NCBI GenBank assembly: GCA_020833005.1 | Contig: JAJHRD010000001.1 | Span: 154,803-218,802 of the forward strand | DNA: 64,000 nt | Direction of reading: 5' to 3' | Origin: Candidatus Methanomethylicota archaeon | GTDB lineage: Archaea > Thermoproteota > Methanomethylicia > Culexarchaeales > Culexarchaeaceae | Shown here: in pieces, positions 61,204-64,000 of the stretch | How the letters are laid out: every line of letters starts with the position of its first letter | Position numbering within the stretch: the first letter of the stretch is position 1 | Position numbers and translations under genes: made by a program | The notes under the pieces: model-generated | What the model was told of the DNA's origin: nothing | What the model saw: the letters and a program-made list of their open reading frames with translations, nothing else | The model's database searches: none

Positions 61204-61602
61204 ATGTTTAAATTGAAGAAGCTGATGGAAGGAGCATCTATAATACAAAAAATACTTGGTTTCATAGAGAATGCCTTCCCATTCATTTGCCTCCTCCTCT
61301 TTGTACTATTTTTAAGCGGATTTACATCTACCCTCCTCTCTCCCACTATTGGTTTGTTCCCTACAAGCTCTGGTTACTCCTTTATAATTCCTCAAATGGA
61401 TTATCAGACAGTTGTTGAATTTGTCATGGTGTTCTTTTTAGTATCATTATCTTCGCTTGGAGTTATATTAATGTTGTATGGTTCTAGAATATCTGTTGAC
61501 AAAAGATTTTCTAATGTTGTCATACTAGGTGGTGCCTTCATTTTCGTTCTTATGATAATATTACTACAATATTTACTTTCAATAAAACTTGGCTTAATAT
61601 AG
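61204..61602 (+). CDS. Small integral membrane protein, unknown function
   Basis: 132 residues. An amphipathic N-terminus (KLKKLMEGASIIQKILGFIENA) then three hydrophobic segments (FPFICLLLFVLFLSGF, VVEFVMVFFLVSLSSLGVILMLYG and VVILGGAFIFVLMIILLQYLL). The loop between the first two is Ser/Thr/Pro-rich. I considered the ATP synthase K subunit, but the conserved membrane Glu and two-hairpin proteolipid pattern are missing. The stop codon is directly adjacent to the stop codon of convergent carS. Confidence 0.65.
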   Translation: MFKLKKLMEGASIIQKILGFIENAFPFICLLLFVLFLSGFTSTLLSPTIGLFPTSSGYSFIIPQMDYQTVVEFVMVFFLVSLSSLGVILMLYGSRISVDKRFSNVVILGGAFIFVLMIILLQYLLSIKLGLI

Positions 61603-62103
61603 TTACCATGGAACCTTTTTTATGCCTAGGATATATGCAATTTTATTTGTGACTACATGCAAAGGTATAGTAATCGCTATTATGACAACTATATCTTGTA
61701 ATGTATATGTTTCAAACTTGTATGATAATAACATGGCAACCAAAATGAACATTAATTGATCTAGAAGTGGGGCAGGCTTCCCTCTTTCTATATTAAACCT
61801 TCTTTTTATAAATGAACCTATTGAATCGCCCAGCATCGCTCCTAAAGATAATGTAAATGCTCTAATTGGATTATTTGGCGTTTGTAATGCACCAACAATG
61901 CCTCCCATTATAATTCCAGCGATAAATCCTTCAATAGTTTTTCCAGAACCGAGAATTGGTCTCTTATCGATAAACTTTTTATTAAAATCTAATGGGTGGC
62001 ATTTCCTATTTCTAGTTATTACTAGGGGACTGGCATTTGCAATATATGCAGGTAATATTTTCCAGATACATGCAGCAACTTCCTCAATTAATTCCTTTAT
62101 CAT
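61603..62103 (-). CDS. carS: CDP-archaeol synthase
   Basis: About 166 residues from the ATG at 62103 (GGAGG lies 8 bases upstream; a TTG two codons earlier is in frame). Integral membrane enzyme that activates digeranylgeranylglyceryl phosphate with CTP. Conserved LPAYIANASPLVI, KRPILGSGKTIEGFIAGI, LSLGAMLGDSIGSFIKRR and PLLDQLMFI are family signatures. With EgsA and GGGPS it represents the third archaeal lipid gene in the window. Its 5' end overlaps the RadB-like gene by 20 bases. Confidence 0.92.
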   Translation of the reverse strand: MIKELIEEVAACIWKILPAYIANASPLVITRNRKCHPLDFNKKFIDKRPILGSGKTIEGFIAGIIMGGIVGALQTPNNPIRAFTLSLGAMLGDSIGSFIKRRFNIERGKPAPLLDQLMFILVAMLLSYKFETYTLQDIVVIIAITIPLHVVTNKIAYILGIKKVPW

Positions 62104-62824
62104 AAACAATTCCTCCTTCTGTTATTCTAAAAGAAATCACAATTTTTTCTATATATTCTACATTGTCTTTGTAGAATTTTTCGATTGTTAAAATCCTTTT
62201 TTCACCTTTTTTTTCCAATCTTATAATATTGTCGCACCAATATCTAATAACTTTTGAAGCCGCAACATCTCTCTCCATTTTTTCACTCGAGGGTTCGATT
62301 AAATGTCCTGTCACTATTATCGGCATACTTCTCTTTTTTGAAATATACTTTAATATAGCCATTTGCTCATTTAATGCTTTGTTTATTAGTATAGCTGTCT
62401 TCTTCTTACCAGTTAAAGAATTCAGATATTCATCTGTAATATTGTCAAATACGATTAATCTAATTTTTGGCGAAATAAAAAATTCTAATTTCTTAATTAA
62501 TAATGTTTGCTCACTAAAATCATTAGGCATTAGTACTATCAGATTTTTTAATAGCTCCTTTAAGTTTATATGATCTTTAATTAATTGGATGATCCTTTCA
62601 ATTGCAAAAGGTCTTTCTGTTGATATGTATATGGCCTTAAAACCATACTTTAAACATTTAATTGTTGCTAAAAAACACAGTAACGTCTTACCAGTACCTT
62701 GGTCGCCGTATATCAGAGTCACTTTACCTTCTTTAAATGCTCCGCATATTATGTTATCAATAATCTCATTTTCCAATCTGGAATTATTATAGCTGTTTAC
62801 ATTTATATTAGAACCCCCATACAT
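62084..62824 (-). CDS. RadB-like RecA-family ATPase
   Basis: 246 residues, consisting of the RecA core alone. Walker A is YGDQGTGKTLL, Walker B IRLIVFDNITDEYL. The segment IYISTERPFAIERIIQLIKD matches archaeal RadB/RadA paralogues in position and character. The RadA N-terminal helix-hairpin-helix domain is absent, as in RadB. It is expected to support recombination or to act as a RadA cofactor. It overlaps carS by 20 bases, which is a puzzling functional pairing. RadA itself is not in the window. Confidence 0.77.
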   Translation of the reverse strand: MYGGSNINVNSYNNSRLENEIIDNIICGAFKEGKVTLIYGDQGTGKTLLCFLATIKCLKYGFKAIYISTERPFAIERIIQLIKDHINLKELLKNLIVLMPNDFSEQTLLIKKLEFFISPKIRLIVFDNITDEYLNSLTGKKKTAILINKALNEQMAILKYISKKRSMPIIVTGHLIEPSSEKMERDVAASKVIRYWCDNIIRLEKKGEKRILTIEKFYKDNVEYIEKIVISFRITEGGIVYDKGIN

Positions 62825-62950
62825 TCAAATAAACTTTATAAATTTCTTCTTTTCTTATAACATTTACGATATGTCTTCCATTCGAAATAAATATGTGGGC
62901 TATGGCACCTCCTGCATCACGATTCTATAATTTTATGAGGGTGTACTACA

Positions 62951-63595
62951 TTGATAAAGGTAGGGTTATTAATTAAAAACCCAAAATTAAAGTATGCTAT
63001 AATGTGTTCATTGAATGAATATAACATATCTTTCAGCGAACTTTCTTCATTAGAGAATATTCCTAATGATATGAATGCTATCTTTGTTGACACTTTAGAC
63101 AATACTTATCTTTCTGCCAAATTATATAAAAAGTTTAAAATAATCTTTGTAACAAATGATTTTATTAATCAAAATTCTCTATTAAAAATGCTTCCTCTCA
63201 TCTTTAAAAAAAGTATTTTTAATGAAGTGATTATTGGAATAGATCCTGGAAAAACATACGGTTTTATAGTACTTGTTGATGGCCACATTCTTTTCCCAAA
63301 ACAATTCACTGAACTAGAATTTTTAATTAAATCATTACTTCATCTCATTGAGGAAATTCCAACCAGAACATTAATAATAAGAATTGGAAATGGTGGAGGA
63401 GAATATTTTGAAAATCTTCTTTCAAGGTTGATGGAGTTTTCATCTAAAAAACCTCACAAGGAAATTAGCATCGAAATTGTTGATGAGTCTTCTCTAGTGA
63501 ATGTTGCAACGAATTTCAATGGTAATAATTTTCCAGATAATGTACTTTCTGCATATATTATTGCTTTAAGTAGAGGTAAAAAAATAAAATTTTGA
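62951..63595 (+). CDS. RNase H-fold (RuvC/YqgF-like) protein, unknown function
   Basis: 214 residues from TTG, with GAGGGTG 7 bases upstream. The N-terminal 85 residues form a receiver-like alpha-beta region (VGLLIKNPKLKYAIMCSLNE, IFVDTLDN and FKIIFVTND). From residue 94 a RuvC-like fold begins with IIGIDPGKTYGFIVLVDGHI (Asp98), then LIIRIGNGGGEYF, IEIVDESS and DNVLSAYIIALSRG near the end, giving acidic residues in the order of an RNase H active site. It may be a nuclease in DNA repair, divergent from the RadB-like gene. I know no named family for the two-domain form. Confidence 0.6.
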   Translation: MIKVGLLIKNPKLKYAIMCSLNEYNISFSELSSLENIPNDMNAIFVDTLDNTYLSAKLYKKFKIIFVTNDFINQNSLLKMLPLIFKKSIFNEVIIGIDPGKTYGFIVLVDGHILFPKQFTELEFLIKSLLHLIEEIPTRTLIIRIGNGGGEYFENLLSRLMEFSSKKPHKEISIEIVDESSLVNVATNFNGNNFPDNVLSAYIIALSRGKKIKF

Positions 63596-63666
63596 TAAGT
63601 ATATCGTTCCTTTTAGCAAAGAAATGAATATATATCTCTTATCAATCTTTTTTTGTGGTGATAGAG

Positions 63667-64000
63667 GTGGCAGCAAGTTCTGGGGGGAAAATTGCTACTT
63701 TAGGGGAAATAGGGGGGGTTCCTGTCCTAATATTGAAAGAAGGCACAACTAGGACTGCTGGTAAAGAAGCTTTGAGAGCCAATATTATGGCCGCAAGAGC
63801 AGTGGCAGAGATATTGAAAACTTCTCTTGGTCCTAAGGGTATGGATAAGATGCTTGTTGATAGTCTCGGAGACATTACTATAACTAATGATGGTGCTACT
63901 ATTCTTAAGGAGATGGATGTTCAGCATCCAGCTGCAAAGATGATGGTGGAAATATCGAAAGCTCAAGATGATGAAGTTGGTGACGGAACCACAACAGCAG
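63667..64000 (+). CDS. Thermosome subunit, N-terminal part (cut by window edge)
   Basis: The first 111 codons of a group II chaperonin. The likely start is the GTG at 63667 ([21 protein letters not shown]), with in-frame GTGs at 63655 and 63658 as alternatives. Conserved ATP-site sequences are present: [40 protein letters not shown] and VGDGTTTA at the window edge. It forms the double-ring folding chamber of archaea. A TATA-like GAATATATA lies about 35 bases upstream. Confidence 0.96.
   Translation, partial: MAASSGGKIATLGEIGGVPVLILKEGTTRTAGKEALRANIMAARAVAEILKTSLGPKGMDKMLVDSLGDITITNDGATILKEMDVQHPAAKMMVEISKAQDDEVGDGTTTA

Noticed and set aside
61204..61602. ATP synthase K (proteolipid) subunit
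   Set aside because: Three membrane segments with no conserved ion-binding Glu and a Ser/Thr/Pro-rich loop; the pattern does not fit.

Overview
This window is a chromosomal stretch of an AT-rich archaeon. The protein genes are clearly AT-rich, while the rRNA genes are GC-rich, which suggests a thermophile (inference). Archaeal markers seen here include a 16S beginning with the archaeal 5' signature, TFB, proteasome beta, thermosome, archaeosine transglycosylase, GGGP synthase, sn-glycerol-1-phosphate dehydrogenase, CDP-archaeol synthase, TiaS, DnaG, an A-type ATP synthase and leaderless-type promoters. The 16S-23S spacer has no tRNA, 5S is about 33 kb from 23S, several tRNAs have introns, Elf1 is present, and the replicative DNA polymerase D large subunit is present. 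Together these point to a TACK (Thermoproteota-type) lineage outside the classical Crenarchaeota, for example a Methanomethylicia-, Culexarchaeia-, Bathyarchaeia- or Korarchaeia-like group. I cannot resolve it further by eye.

Layout. 1-5.4 kb: aspS (cut by the window edge), a KH protein, an Lrp regulator, L40e, tRNA-Val, a beta-CASP nuclease, then SmAP3-TgtA. 5.6-10.5 kb: a TFB followed by a compact type IV pilus-like cluster (ATPase, two membrane proteins, one small prepilin). 10.5-20.7 kb: housekeeping genes (AK6-like kinase, NadM, HypC, FKBP, UPF0179, EgsA, PsmB-aCPSF1, PUA protein, SmAP1-L37e, tRNA-Ala, tRNA-His, aRF1, UMP kinase). 20.7-26.05 kb: the rRNA operon. It has a folded leader RNA, 16S and 23S each inside a bulge-helix-bulge processing stem, and RNase P RNA directly after the 23S stem. 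26-30.3 kb: Tsr3, an Lrp-domain protein, TiaS, initiator tRNA, an HTH protein and TatD. 28.4-34.2 kb is gene-poor, with two HTH regulators, inverted and palindromic repeats and about 3 kb without recognisable genes. 34.2-41.7 kb: MazG-like, CBS protein, PolD large subunit, GGGP synthase, Elf1 and an ABC exporter. 41.7-50.4 kb: SWIM protein, FAD dehydrogenase, tRNAs, DnaG, RimI, an HTH regulator, an NrdD-like regulatory fusion and divergent pyrB/pyrI. 50.4-55 kb: ATP synthase subunits H-E-F-A-B. 55-64 kb: an intron-rich tRNA-Trp, CoaD, a structured RNA, a radical SAM protein, L10e, tRNA-Cys, tRNA-Met, 5S, a cluster of poorly known membrane-associated proteins, CarS, a RadB-like protein, an RNase H-fold protein and the start of a thermosome gene.

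Functional themes. RNA processing is well represented: the splicing-endonuclease substrates (rRNA stems and tRNA introns), RNase P RNA, two beta-CASP nucleases, two Sm proteins, TgtA, TiaS and Tsr3. Archaeal lipid synthesis (EgsA, GGGPS, CarS) and nucleotide/energy metabolism (PyrB, PyrI, PyrH, ATP synthase) are also represented. The most unusual items are a perfect 123-bp repeat shared by the ATP synthase H and E genes, RNase P RNA placed on the rRNA transcript, a cloverleaf-like rRNA leader, a two-hairpin structured RNA at 56.1-56.3 kb, and the HTH/ATP-cone/NrdD-like fusion that lacks an obvious glycyl-radical motif.
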